Shown piece by piece: positions 52,977 to 61,439 of a DNA stretch of 64,000 bases. A model generated the notes under the pieces. The model was not told where the DNA came from. It ran no database searches and saw only the letters and a program-made list of their open reading frames with translations. Source of the DNA: Kitasatospora viridis (lineage in GTDB: Bacteria; Actinomycetota; Actinomycetes; Streptomycetales; Streptomycetaceae); NCBI RefSeq assembly GCF_007829815.1, contig NZ_VIWT01000001.1:2069501-2133500 (forward strand). Direction: 5' to 3'. Position numbers and translations under genes: made by a program. Every line of letters begins with the position of its first letter. Position 1 is the stretch's first letter.

Positions 52977-53204
52977 GTGGAGGTCAAGATCGGCGTGCAG
53001 AACGCGCCCCGAGAGATCGTCATCGAGAGCTCGCAGACCGCTGATGAGGTCGAGAACGCCGTGGCCAAGGCCCTGGACGGCACGTCGAAGCTCTTCTCGC
53101 TGACGGACGAGCACGGCCGCCGCATCCTGGTCCCGGCCGACCGCCTGGCCTACGTCGAGATCGGCGAGCAGGCCATCCGCAAGGTGGGCTTCGGCACCAT
53201 CTGA
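52977..53204 (+). CDS. DUF3107 family small protein
   Basis: A 75-residue protein matching DUF3107 (EVKIGVQNAPREIVIES, TDEHGRRILVPADRLAYVEIG, ending RKVGFG). It is a conserved actinobacterial protein with an ATP-binding-like annotation in places but no tested role known to me. GTG start with GGAAG upstream; TAAGGT at about 52885 may be a -10. A strong terminator follows directly. Confidence 0.88.
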   Translation: MEVKIGVQNAPREIVIESSQTADEVENAVAKALDGTSKLFSLTDEHGRRILVPADRLAYVEIGEQAIRKVGFGTI

Positions 53205-53220
53205 GCGCGGACCCGCACGA

Positions 53221-53262
53221 CGCCGCTGCCCGCCGCTCCTCCCGGAGCGGCGGGCAGCGGCG
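53221..53262 (+). terminator. Hairpin terminator after DUF3107 gene
   Basis: A 19-bp perfect stem (53221-53239 with 53244-53262) and TCCC loop, 17 bases after the stop codon. Confidence 0.88.
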
Positions 53263-53385
53263 TTCCGCGTCCCCGGGCGGGCGGCGGTCCGGTGAACGGG
53301 CAGGCATGGATCCCGGACCGCCCGGGTATGGGTCGCGCACCGCGGATCCCCGCCGCGGTCGAACTCCGCTCCCCCGGAGGCCACC

Positions 53386-53682
53386 GTGCCGCTGCCCGTC
53401 GAAGCCGTCCTGTTCGCCGTGATCGGCCTGCTGGCCGGGTTCGGCGCACTGGCCCTGCGGCCCGAGTACTTCCCGAAGGGCCGCGGCCTGGTGATCGGCA
53501 CCGGGCTGGTGTCGGCCCTGCTCAGCGGCCTGGTGATCCGGTTCGTGCTGTCCGGCGCCGACCTGCCGGCCACCTTGCTGCTGACCGTGCTCGCCACCGG
53601 CCTGCTCACCTCCGTGCCGGCCCGCCCCGACCTGGCCACCGCCCGCCGGGGCGGTCACCACCGGCGCCGGCACGCGGCCTGA
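53386..53682 (+). CDS. Small membrane protein
   Basis: A 98-residue protein with three hydrophobic helices (AVLFAVIGLLAGFGALAL, GLVIGTGLVSALLSGLVI, LLLTVLATGLLTSV) and a basic His/Arg tail. No family is recognised. GGAGG lies five bases before the GTG. It is between DUF3107 and the ferritin-like gene, which it meets head-on. Confidence 0.72.
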   Translation: MPLPVEAVLFAVIGLLAGFGALALRPEYFPKGRGLVIGTGLVSALLSGLVIRFVLSGADLPATLLLTVLATGLLTSVPARPDLATARRGGHHRRRHAA

Positions 53683-53718
53683 CGGACCGTCGCCCGGGCG
53701 GCCCGGTGACGGGCGGGG

Positions 53719-54441
53719 TCAGGAGGACAGGCCCAGCGCGCTCATCCGCTTGGTGTGCGCCTCGGTGATCCGGTTGAACATCTTGCCGACCTCGACCAGG
53801 TCGAAGCCGCGCACCTGGGCGCCGCCGACCAGCAGGTTGGAGAGCGCGTCCCGCTCGGCCACCACCCGCTGGGCCTGGCCGAGCGCCTCGCCCATCAGCC
53901 GCCGGCCCCAGAGCGCCAGCCGCCCGCCCACCCGCGGCTCCTGCTCGATCGCCTGGCGCACCTTGTCCACGGCGAACTGCGCGTGGCCGGTGTCGCTCAT
54001 CACCCGGAGCACCAGGTCACGGGTGTCGTCGTCCAGCCGGACCGCCACCTCGCGGTAGAAGTCCGTCGCGATGGAGTCGCCGACGAAGGCCTTGACCAGG
54101 CCCTCCAGCCAGTCCGAGGGAGCGGTCACCCGGTGGAAGCTCTCCAGCGGCTCGACGAACGGGGTCATCGCCTCGGTCGGGTCGGCGCCGATCTCGACCA
54201 GCCGGTCGTGCAGCAGCTGGTAGTGCTGGAACTCGGCCGAGGCCATCCGGGCCAGCGCCGCCTTGTCGGCCAGGCCGGGGGCCAGCTTGGCGTCGTCGGC
54301 CAGCCGCTCGAAGGCGCTCAGCTCGCCGTAGGCCAGCGCGCCCAGCAGGTCGAGCACCGCCGCGCGGTAGCCGGGGTCCGCCGCGCAGGTCGCCCAGTCT
54401 CCGATCGAGCCGACCTGGCCGGCCCCGCCTTGAGTCTCCAT
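53719..54441 (-). CDS. Ferritin-like fold protein (MiaE-like)
   Basis: A 240-residue all-helical protein. Helices carry Glu and ExxH-type carboxylate/His residues (ELSAFERLADDAK, ASAEFQHYQLLHDRL, DTGHAQFAVDKV), consistent with a diiron ferritin-like fold as in the tRNA hydroxylase MiaE. The metal ligands cannot be confirmed from the sequence alone, and no tRNA-modifying role is shown. It is divergent from the DEAD-box helicase gene with a 510-base spacer. Confidence 0.75.
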   Translation of the reverse strand: METQGGAGQVGSIGDWATCAADPGYRAAVLDLLGALAYGELSAFERLADDAKLAPGLADKAALARMASAEFQHYQLLHDRLVEIGADPTEAMTPFVEPLESFHRVTAPSDWLEGLVKAFVGDSIATDFYREVAVRLDDDTRDLVLRVMSDTGHAQFAVDKVRQAIEQEPRVGGRLALWGRRLMGEALGQAQRVVAERDALSNLLVGGAQVRGFDLVEVGKMFNRITEAHTKRMSALGLSS

Positions 54442-54952
54442 GGACCGTCACTCTAGACCGCCCCGGGCGGGGTTCCGGCCGTGCTCAGCGGGCATGTCAG
54501 GGACGTCACGTGTTCGAGTCGGCCGCAAACGGTACAGTGGTACAGGGACTCGTATACCCGCACGGTTCACAGACCGCGCGGGTTCGCTTCGTCCGGACCC
54601 GCTCCGGAGTGGCGCCCGGGTCCCGCGTACGCGGATGCCCGGTCGGAGAGCCGATCGGCTCCGACCTTGGCTTGGACCTCAAGCCAGGCACCGCATCAGT
54701 GGCCGAGCGAGGGCCGCCGCGGACCGCGCCGCAGGGCGCCGGTCCCGCGCCGGACTCCTCATGGGACCTCTCCCCCACGCCACGGGACGCCGCCGCCCAG
54801 CCAGGGCCGGCGCCCGCGCGCAGCAGGGACCGGCGCGGTCGTGCACGACCTCGCAGTTCGCGCAAGGAGCCTTGACGGCTTCGAACGCGGCAGCGTGGCT
54901 GCCCGCCGCCGCCCTCTCGCTCTCGGCCCGCCCACACGGAAGAGGCAGCACC
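54442..54952. other. Long spacer and probable helicase leader
   Basis: About 510 bases between the ferritin-like and helicase starts. TACAGT at 54533-54538 is a -10 candidate for the helicase. The remaining 400 bases would be a long 5' untranslated region, as common for DEAD-box helicase genes; no clear gene is seen. Confidence 0.5.
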
Positions 54953-57448
54953 CTGTCCACCACGACTGAACCCACGAAGACGACCTTCCGCGAGCTCGGC
55001 ATCCTCCCGGAGACCGCCGAGGCCCTCGAAGCGGTCGGCATCGTCCACCCGTTCCCGATCCAGGAGATGACCCTCCCGGTCGCGCTGACCGGGCACGACG
55101 TCATCGGCCAGGCCAAGACCGGCACCGGCAAGACCCTCGGCTTCGGCCTGCCGCTGATCGAGCGGGCCGTGGTCCGTGCCGACGTGGAGGCCGGCCGGGC
55201 CACCGAGGAGCAGCTCTCCGACAGCCCGCAGGCGCTGATCGTGGTGCCGACCCGCGAGCTGTGCACCCAGGTGACCAACGACCTGCAGACCGCCGGCAAG
55301 GTCCGCGACGTGCGGGTGCTCGCCGTCTACGGCGGCCGGGCCTACGAGCCGCAGGTGGAGGCGCTCAAGCAGGGCGTCGACATCGTGGTCGGCACCCCCG
55401 GCCGACTGCTCGACCTGGCCGGCCAGCGCAAGCTCGACCTCTCCAAGGTCCGCGCGCTGGTGCTGGACGAGGCCGACGAGATGCTCGACCTGGGCTTCCT
55501 GCCCGACGTCGAGAAGATCATCACCATGCTGCCGGCCAAGCGGCAGACCCTGCTCTTCTCGGCCACCATGCCGGGACAGGTGATCAGCCTGGCCCGCCGC
55601 TACATGAGCCAGCCGACCCACATCCGGGCCGCCGCGCCGGACGACACCGGCCACACCGTCGCCTCGGTCGATCAGCACATCTTCCGCGCCCACTCGCTCG
55701 ACAAGGTCGAGATGCTGGCCCGCCTGCTGCAGGCCGAGGGCCGCGGGCTGGCGATGATCTTCTGCCGGACCAAGCGGACCGCCGCCGACGTGGCCGACCA
55801 GCTGACCCAGCGCGGCTTCGCGGCCGGCGCCGTGCACGGCGACCTCGGCCAGGGCGCCCGCGAGCAGGCGCTGCGCGCCTTCCGCAACGGCAAGGTGGAC
55901 GTGCTGGTCTGCACCGACGTCGCCGCCCGCGGCATCGACGTCGAGGGCGTCACCCACGTCGTCAACTACCAGTGCCCCGAGGATGAGAAGACCTACCTGC
56001 ACCGGATCGGCCGGACCGGCCGGGCCGGCGCCTCGGGCACCGCGGTCACCCTGGTCGACTGGGACGACATCCCGCGCTGGCAGCTCATCAACAAGGCGCT
56101 GGAACTGCCGTTCAACGAGCCGGAGGAGACCTACTCGACCTCCCCGCACTTCTACGAGCTGCTGAAGATCACGCCCGGCACCAAGGGCGTGCTGCCGCGC
56201 TCCGAGCGGACCCGGGCCGGCCTGGGCGCCGAGGAGATCGAGGACCTGGGCGAGACCGGCGGGCGCGGTGCGCGCGGCCGGGGCGACCGGGACCGGGATC
56301 GCGATCGGGACCGCGACCGTGGTCGCGGCCGGGGTCGCGGCGAGCGCGACGCCCGTCCCGAGGCGGCCGCCGCCGAGCGGCCCGCCGAGGAGCGGCCGGC
56401 CCGCACCCGCAACCGCCGCCGCACCCGCGGCGGGGCCACCGTGGACGGCGCGGCGGCCGCTGCCGCGCAGCCGGTGGAGCAGACCACCGCGGCCGCGCCG
56501 GTCGCCGGTGCGCCCGCCGCGGGGCAGGGCGAGGGCGGCAGCGCGTCGCGCCGGCGGCGGCGCCGCTCGCGCGGCGGCGCTGCGGCGGCCGCGGGCGCCG
56601 AGGCCGCGGTGCGCCAGCCGGTCGAGGCCGTCGAGCCGGTGGCGCCCGTCGCCGCCGAGCCGGTGGCCGTGCTGGAGGCCGTGCCCGTGCTGAGCGTTCC
56701 GGAGCAGGCGAGCGCGCCGGCCCAGGAGAGCGCGGTGCCGGCGCCGAAGAAGGCCACCCGGACGCGGACCCGCAAGACCGCGGTGGTCGAGCCGGTCGAG
56801 GCGCCGGCCGCCGAGGTCGCCGAGGTCGTCGAGGTCGCTGCGGTCGTCGAGGTCGCCGCGGTCGCGGTCGAGGCGCCGGTGAAGAAGACCGCTGCCAAGC
56901 GCACGGTCAAGAAGGCCGAGGCTCCCGCCGAGGAGGCCCCGGTCAAGAAGACCGCTGCCAAGCGCACGGTCAAGAAGGCCGAGGCTCCCACGGAGGAGGC
57001 CCCGGTCAAGAAGACCGCTGCCAAGCGCACGGTCAAGAAGGCCGAGGCTCCCACGGAGGAGGCCCCGGTCAAGAAGACGGCCGCCAAGCGCACGGTCAAG
57101 AAGGCCGAGGCCCCCGCCGAGGAGGCCCCGGCCAAGAAGACCGCTGCCAAGCGCACGGTCAAGAAGGCCGAGGCCCCCGCCGAGGAGGCCCCGGTCAAGA
57201 AGACGGCCGCCAAGCGCACCGTCAAGAAGGCCGAGGCCCCCACCGAGGAGGCCCCGGCCAAGAAGACGGCCGCCAAGCGCACCGTCAAGAAGACCGAGGC
57301 CCCCGCCGAGGAAGCCCCGGCCAAGAAGACCGCCGCCAAGCGCACCGTCAAGAAGGCCGAGGCCCCCGCCGAGGAGGCCCCGGCCAAGAAGACGACCCGC
57401 CCGCGCAAGACCGCCGCGAAGAAGGCGGTCGCGGAGGGCGAGGCGTAG
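54953..57448 (+). CDS. DEAD-box RNA helicase with Lys/Ala repeat tail
   Basis: An 831-residue ATP-dependent RNA helicase. Q motif (FPIQEMTLPVAL), AKTGTGKT, PTREL, GTPGRLLD, LDEADEM, SATMPG, and HRIGRTGRAG are all present. After the motor (to about residue 420) come an RGD/Arg-Gly-rich segment, Arg-rich patches and a C-terminal array of eight 21-residue units of the KKTAAKRTVKKAEAP type. The basic tail likely binds RNA or DNA nonspecifically. The start is unclear: conserved sequence begins at a CTG (54953) with AAGAGG upstream; a TTG at 54872 is in frame but the added stretch is not codon-biased. Confidence 0.85.
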   Translation: MSTTTEPTKTTFRELGILPETAEALEAVGIVHPFPIQEMTLPVALTGHDVIGQAKTGTGKTLGFGLPLIERAVVRADVEAGRATEEQLSDSPQALIVVPTRELCTQVTNDLQTAGKVRDVRVLAVYGGRAYEPQVEALKQGVDIVVGTPGRLLDLAGQRKLDLSKVRALVLDEADEMLDLGFLPDVEKIITMLPAKRQTLLFSATMPGQVISLARRYMSQPTHIRAAAPDDTGHTVASVDQHIFRAHSLDKVEMLARLLQAEGRGLAMIFCRTKRTAADVADQLTQRGFAAGAVHGDLGQGAREQALRAFRNGKVDVLVCTDVAARGIDVEGVTHVVNYQCPEDEKTYLHRIGRTGRAGASGTAVTLVDWDDIPRWQLINKALELPFNEPEETYSTSPHFYELLKITPGTKGVLPRSERTRAGLGAEEIEDLGETGGRGARGRGDRDRDRDRDRDRGRGRGRGERDARPEAAAAERPAEERPARTRNRRRTRGGATVDGAAAAAAQPVEQTTAAAPVAGAPAAGQGEGGSASRRRRRRSRGGAAAAAGAEAAVRQPVEAVEPVAPVAAEPVAVLEAVPVLSVPEQASAPAQESAVPAPKKATRTRTRKTAVVEPVEAPAAEVAEVVEVAAVVEVAAVAVEAPVKKTAAKRTVKKAEAPAEEAPVKKTAAKRTVKKAEAPTEEAPVKKTAAKRTVKKAEAPTEEAPVKKTAAKRTVKKAEAPAEEAPAKKTAAKRTVKKAEAPAEEAPVKKTAAKRTVKKAEAPTEEAPAKKTAAKRTVKKTEAPAEEAPAKKTAAKRTVKKAEAPAEEAPAKKTTRPRKTAAKKAVAEGEA
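56879..57382 (+). repeat. 63-bp x 8 coding repeat in helicase gene
   Basis: Eight back-to-back 63-bp units encode 21 residues each, differing only by Val/Ala, Ala/Thr substitutions at a few positions. The peptide resembles histone H1 or HupS-like Lys/Ala tails. Confidence 0.9.
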
Positions 57449-57477
57449 GCCTGACGGGGCGTCGTCTGACGCATCGT

Positions 57478-57510
57478 GGGGGCGGGTGGACCGACGGTCC
57501 ACCCGCCCCC
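57478..57510 (+). terminator. Hairpin terminator after the helicase gene
   Basis: GGGGGCGGGTGGACC and GGTCCACCCGCCCCC with a three-base loop, followed by GTCGTTCTT. A 15-bp perfect stem. Confidence 0.85.
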
Positions 57511-57604
57511 GTCGTTCTTGCGCCCGCCGCCGGACCCGCCTCGTCGGTCCGATTCCGCAGGCCATAGGCTCGTACCGGCCAGTAACACGTCCGAGGAGGA
57601 CCCC

Positions 57605-58465
57605 ATGAGCACCCCGCCGTTCCTCACCCTGCCGGCCTGCGCCCGGGCCGCGCGGCTGACCACGGCGCGCGGGGAGTTCGCGGTCCTGCGGGCCGAGCCG
57701 GCCGGCCGGGTGCGCGGCACGGCGCTGCTGGTGCCCGGCTTCACCGGCAGCAAGGAGGACTTCATCGCCCTCCTGGAGCCGCTGGCCGAGGCGGGCTACC
57801 GGACGGTGGCGCTGGACCAGCGCGGCCAGTTCGAGACCGGCGGCCCGGCCGACCGGAGCGCCTACGCGCTGCCCGAGATGGGCCGCGACCTGGCGGCGGT
57901 GACCGGGGCGCTGGCCGACGGCGGGCCGCTGCACCTGCTGGCGCACTCCTTCGGCGGCTTCGTGGCCCGCGAGGCGGTGCTGGCCGCGGCCGGCCCGCTG
58001 CCCTGGTCCTCGCTCACCCTGCTCTCCACCGGGCCCGGCCCGATCTGCGCGGCCGAGGCGGCCCGCACCAAGATGCTGATGGACGCCCTGGAGGGGCTGG
58101 ACCTGGAGACCATCTGGCAGATCATGCAGCAGATGGAGGGCGAGGACGCGTCGCGGCACGAGCCGGAGATCGCCGAGTTCCTGCACCGGCGCTGGGTGGC
58201 CAACGTCCCGGAGTCGCTGCTGGGGTTCGGCGAGCGGCTGCTCGGCGAGCCGGACCGCACCGCCGAGCTGGCGGCGGTGGCGCTGCCCAAGCTCTACGTC
58301 TCGGGCGAGCAGGACTACGCCTGGCCGGTGGAGGAGCAGGAGGCCACCGCCGGGCGGCTGGACGCGGCGTACCACCGGGTGGCCGGCGCCGGCCACTCCC
58401 CCAACGCCGAGCGCCCCGCCGAGACCGCCGCCCTGCTGACGGACTTCTGGGGCACGATCGCCTGA
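57605..58465 (+). CDS. Alpha/beta hydrolase
   Basis: A 286-residue alpha/beta-fold hydrolase. The nucleophile elbow is LAHSFGGF with Ser near residue 120, the oxyanion loop LLVPGFTGSKEDF and the catalytic His in GAGHSPNAERP are present; the acid is probably Asp in SGEQDYAWP. No signal peptide. The substrate is unknown. GAGGAGGA lies just before the ATG. A strong hairpin lies past the stop codon. Confidence 0.9.
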   Translation: MSTPPFLTLPACARAARLTTARGEFAVLRAEPAGRVRGTALLVPGFTGSKEDFIALLEPLAEAGYRTVALDQRGQFETGGPADRSAYALPEMGRDLAAVTGALADGGPLHLLAHSFGGFVAREAVLAAAGPLPWSSLTLLSTGPGPICAAEAARTKMLMDALEGLDLETIWQIMQQMEGEDASRHEPEIAEFLHRRWVANVPESLLGFGERLLGEPDRTAELAAVALPKLYVSGEQDYAWPVEEQEATAGRLDAAYHRVAGAGHSPNAERPAETAALLTDFWGTIA

Positions 58466-58812
58466 CGCAGCGCCGGGCCGTGCGCTCCCCTTGGGCCCCC
58501 GGCCGGTGGTTCTCCCCACCGGCCGGGGGCCTGACCTTTCGTCAGCTTCCGTGCTCCGGGCGTGCGCCGGTGGAAAACTCGTTAGCCCCGGTAAAAATCG
58601 GTGGGACTATTCCATTCAGACCGGGAATGAACCGTCGTCGCCCGAGTGTTGCACCGGGTGCGTCCGCCTGCGACGCACCCCCTTGGCTAGTCACGTAACC
58701 GGATCTTCATCGGCGGGCAACCGCCGGGAATCGGCCCACTGTGAGCCTGATGAACGAGGGAGCACCAACCCCCAAAGCCCCGGTGTCACCGGAGCAGAGC
58801 GAGGAGAGGCCC
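58466..58812. other. Spacer before the 48-residue protein
   Basis: About 350 bases without a gene. It contains the hydrolase terminator (58494-58531) and the promoter region of the small protein; a moderately AT-rich stretch at 58575-58630 is the likeliest promoter. Confidence 0.5.
58494..58531 (+). terminator. Hairpin terminator after hydrolase
   Basis: GGCCCCCGGCCGGTGG and CCACCGGCCGGGGGCC, a 16-bp perfect stem with a six-base loop. Confidence 0.88.
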
Positions 58813-58959
58813 ATGCGTTTCGAGATTCTCCGACTGGACGACCAGCAGGGCTCGGCCACCGATCGGCTGATCGCCGACGCCGAGACCGTCCGCCGCCTGG
58901 TGGAGGCCGCCGCCCGCACCGGCGAGCGCCTCTACATCCGCCCGTTCGAGTCGGCCTGA
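58813..58959 (+). CDS. Conserved 48-residue protein
   Basis: A 48-residue protein starting MRFEILRLDDQQG and ending RLYIRPFESA. GAGGAGAGG sits before the ATG. The alternation of beta-like ends and a central helix (TVRRLVEAAARTGE) suggests a small compact fold. I recall a protein of this length and pattern in other Streptomyces, but its role is unknown. An in-frame upstream ATG (58750) lacks a ribosome site. Confidence 0.72.
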   Translation: MRFEILRLDDQQGSATDRLIADAETVRRLVEAAARTGERLYIRPFESA

Positions 58960-58968
58960 CGCACCTCC

Positions 58969-59004
58969 CGCCCCGTCACCCGAGCCCGGCCCGGTGACGG
59001 GGCG
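58969..59004 (+). terminator. Hairpin after the 48-residue protein gene
   Basis: CGCCCCGTCACC and GGTGACGGGGCG, a 12-bp perfect stem with a 12-base loop starting ten bases past the stop. Confidence 0.72.
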
Positions 59005-59179
59005 TCAGTGTCCCGGCGTGCGCCCCCTGGTGCGCCCGGCCACGTTTGCCGCCGGGCCCGCCTGGACATCCCCTACCGGGGGCCGCCCGCACACCACGTC
59101 CCACGCCGGGGACCCGGCCGTCGACGACGCACTCCGTACGAGTGATCGTCCTTGACGCGGCGGTCCGGAGGGAGGACCG

Positions 59180-59827
59180 TTGGCTGTCATGAGGGGCGAG
59201 CCAAGTTGCCCGAGGTGCGCCGGTCGGGTGCGTGCCCCCGGTCTCTTCTCCGACACCTGGCAGTGCGACACGCACGGCGCCGTGCACCCGATGCAGCCGG
59301 TACTGCCCCCGAGTGTGGAGGCCCTGGGGGTGGCGGTGGCCCGCTCCGAGGTGCCCGTCTGGCTGCCCTGGCCGCTCCCGGTGAGCTGGCTCTACACCGG
59401 CGTCGCGCACGCCGGCGACGACCTCTCCGGCGCCCGGGCCACCGCCGTGGCCTGCTCCGGTCCGGCCCCGCTCGGCGGGTTCGGCGAACTGGTGCTGGTG
59501 GCCGAGGAGCTGGGCGTCGGGCTCGGTGCCCGGTACGCCGGCCTGAAGGGCCCGGACCCGGGCGACGTCATCTCGCTGGACCGCCCCGCCGACACCAAGC
59601 TGCTGGCCGCCGGCCGGCCGACCCCGATGTGGCACGTGCCGGACGCCCCGGACGACCGTGCGGTCTACGTCGGCGAGGCCCGCGGCCTGTGGATCTGGGC
59701 GATCGCCTGGCCCGAGCAGTCCGCCCTGCTGATGTACGACGAGCTGGTGCTGACCGATCTTCGGGAGGCCGGCGCGGAGTTGGAGTTGCTCCCGTGCGGC
59801 GCCCTCTCGCCCCGGCTGCTGGGCTAG
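59180..59827 (+). CDS. DUF6758 family protein
   Basis: A 215-residue protein of a conserved Streptomyces family with no known function. The N-terminus has a zinc-ribbon-like pair CPRC and a later Cys/His (SDTWQCDTHG). The rest shows alternating strands (LVLVAEELGVGLGARYAG). GGGAGG lies four to five bases before a TTG, so I use that start; an ATG three codons later is the alternative. The next gene begins 51 bases downstream on the same strand. Confidence 0.82.
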   Translation: MAVMRGEPSCPRCAGRVRAPGLFSDTWQCDTHGAVHPMQPVLPPSVEALGVAVARSEVPVWLPWPLPVSWLYTGVAHAGDDLSGARATAVACSGPAPLGGFGELVLVAEELGVGLGARYAGLKGPDPGDVISLDRPADTKLLAAGRPTPMWHVPDAPDDRAVYVGEARGLWIWAIAWPEQSALLMYDELVLTDLREAGAELELLPCGALSPRLLG

Positions 59828-59878
59828 GGCCCCGCTATCCTGGGCGGCTCCAGCCCCTCGGCAGTCAGGAGCCAGCCC

Positions 59879-60739
59879 GTGCGGATCGACCTGCACGCCC
59901 ACAGCAACGCCTCCGACGGCACCGACTCGCCCACCGAGCTGGTCGCCGCGGCCGTCGCTGCCGGGCTGGACGTGGTGGCGCTGACCGACCACGACACGGT
60001 GGCCGGCCACGCCGAGGCGGCGGCCGCGCTGCGCACCGTGCCGGGGGCCGAGGGACTGACCCTGGTGCCGGGCGCCGAACTCTCCTGCCGGGTCGAGGGC
60101 GTCAGCATGCACCTGCTGGCCTACCTCTTCGACCCGGCCGAGCCGGCCTTCGCCGCCGAGCGCGAGCTGGTCCGCACCGACCGGTTCCGGCGCGGCCGCG
60201 CGGTGGTGGACAAGTGCCGCGAGCTGGGCGCGCCGATCAGCTGGGAGCAGGTGCAGCGGATAGCGGGCGAAGGCTCGGTGGGCCGCCCGCACATCGCCAG
60301 CGCGCTGGTCGAGGCCGGCGTGGTGGCCACCGTCTCGGACGCCTTCACCACCGACTGGCTGGCCAACGGCGGCCGGGCCGACGTGCCCAAGCACGAGACC
60401 GACCCGTTCGAGGCCGTCCGGCTGGTCCGGGCGGCCGGCGGGGTGCCGGTCTTCGCCCACCCGGGCGCGGTGAAGCGCGGGCGCACGGTGCCCGAGCGGG
60501 TGATCGCCGAGCTGGCGGCGGCCGGGCTGGGCGGCCTGGAGGTGGACCACATCGACCACGACGACCCGACCCGGGCCCGGCTGGCCGAGCTGGCCGGGGA
60601 GTTGGGGCTGCTCCGCACCGGCTCCAGCGACTACCACGGCAGCCGCAAGACGGTGCGGCTCGGTGCCCACACCACCGACCCGGAGCAGTTCGAGCGGCTG
60701 CTCGCCCAGGCGTCCGGAATCAAGCCGGTCGCGGCCTGA
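59879..60739 (+). CDS. PHP-domain phosphoesterase
   Basis: A 286-residue PHP phosphoesterase. Metal-binding motifs HAHSNASDG, LTDHDTV, GAELSCR, FAHPGAVKRG and SSDYHGS are intact, as in the RNase AM/TrpH (YciV) group that hydrolyses phosphate ends of short RNAs or 3',5'-bisphosphonucleotides. AGGAG precedes the GTG start. It probably follows the DUF6758 gene in one transcript. Confidence 0.9.
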   Translation: MRIDLHAHSNASDGTDSPTELVAAAVAAGLDVVALTDHDTVAGHAEAAAALRTVPGAEGLTLVPGAELSCRVEGVSMHLLAYLFDPAEPAFAAERELVRTDRFRRGRAVVDKCRELGAPISWEQVQRIAGEGSVGRPHIASALVEAGVVATVSDAFTTDWLANGGRADVPKHETDPFEAVRLVRAAGGVPVFAHPGAVKRGRTVPERVIAELAAAGLGGLEVDHIDHDDPTRARLAELAGELGLLRTGSSDYHGSRKTVRLGAHTTDPEQFERLLAQASGIKPVAA

Positions 60740-60765
60740 CCCTGCGTCGGCCCGCGCGCGCCGGA

Positions 60766-61413
60766 TCAGTCCAGCGTGACGCCCCGGCGCTGCGGGTCGC
60801 GCAGGTCGGTGCCGCGGGCCAGCCAGCGCTCCTGCAGCTCGGCCGCGCCGTGCACGCGCTTGTGCGCGGCCTCGTTCGGGGTCATCGGCAGCAGCGGCAG
60901 GAACCGCACGGCCTCGGCCGGCTCGGGCAGTTCCAGGTCCTCGACGAGCCCGCCGCCCTCGCCGGCCAGCACCGAGGTGAACGGCGCGCCGGGCCACAGC
61001 GGCTCGCCCAGGTCCAGCGAGCTGCCGGGCGCCACCACCAGGCCCTCCACCTGCGGGGTGGCGGCCAGCACGGCCAGCGCGCGGAGCACCTGGTCGCGCC
61101 CCTCGCGCAGGGTGAGCACCAGCTCGGCGCGCGGGCCGCGGACCGGGTCGACCAGCGCCGCGGTGGGGTCGGCCATCGGGGCGGCGGCCATCCCGAGGGT
61201 CGCGTAGCGGACCAGGCCGTCGGCGTCCGGGCCGAACCGGAGCACCTCGATCTTCTCGGTGCCGAGGAAGGTGACGGCGGCGCGGCCGCTCGGCTCGCCG
61301 AAGGTGGTCAGCAGCCGGGCCTCGACGGCGGTCAGCACCTCGCCCGGGGTGGGGCCCGACGGGCCGTGCGAAGCCGTCGGGTCGCCGAAGAGCGGGAAGT
61401 CGGAGGCAGCCAT
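60766..61413 (-). CDS. Suppressor-of-fused domain protein
   Basis: A 215-residue protein whose C-terminal part (FLPLLPMTPNEAAHKRVHGAA) matches the SUFU-domain family seen in bacterial genomes, where its role is unknown and often linked to immunity or toxin-neutralising proteins. No signal peptide or helix. It is convergent with the PHP gene and 26 bases from the EamA gene. It is not near any toxin gene here. Confidence 0.75.
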   Translation of the reverse strand: MAASDFPLFGDPTASHGPSGPTPGEVLTAVEARLLTTFGEPSGRAAVTFLGTEKIEVLRFGPDADGLVRYATLGMAAAPMADPTAALVDPVRGPRAELVLTLREGRDQVLRALAVLAATPQVEGLVVAPGSSLDLGEPLWPGAPFTSVLAGEGGGLVEDLELPEPAEAVRFLPLLPMTPNEAAHKRVHGAAELQERWLARGTDLRDPQRRGVTLD

Positions 61414-61439
61414 GGGCCGAGCCTACCCGCCGGTAAAGC

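Noticed and set aside
54506..58519. A 1337-codon open frame on the minus strand across the helicase gene
   Set aside because: It is a reverse shadow of the GC-rich repeat array and helicase codons; no domain matches and codon bias favours the plus strand.
60766..61413. SUFU-domain gene as an immunity protein of a toxin system
   Set aside because: No polymorphic toxin or secretion gene is adjacent.
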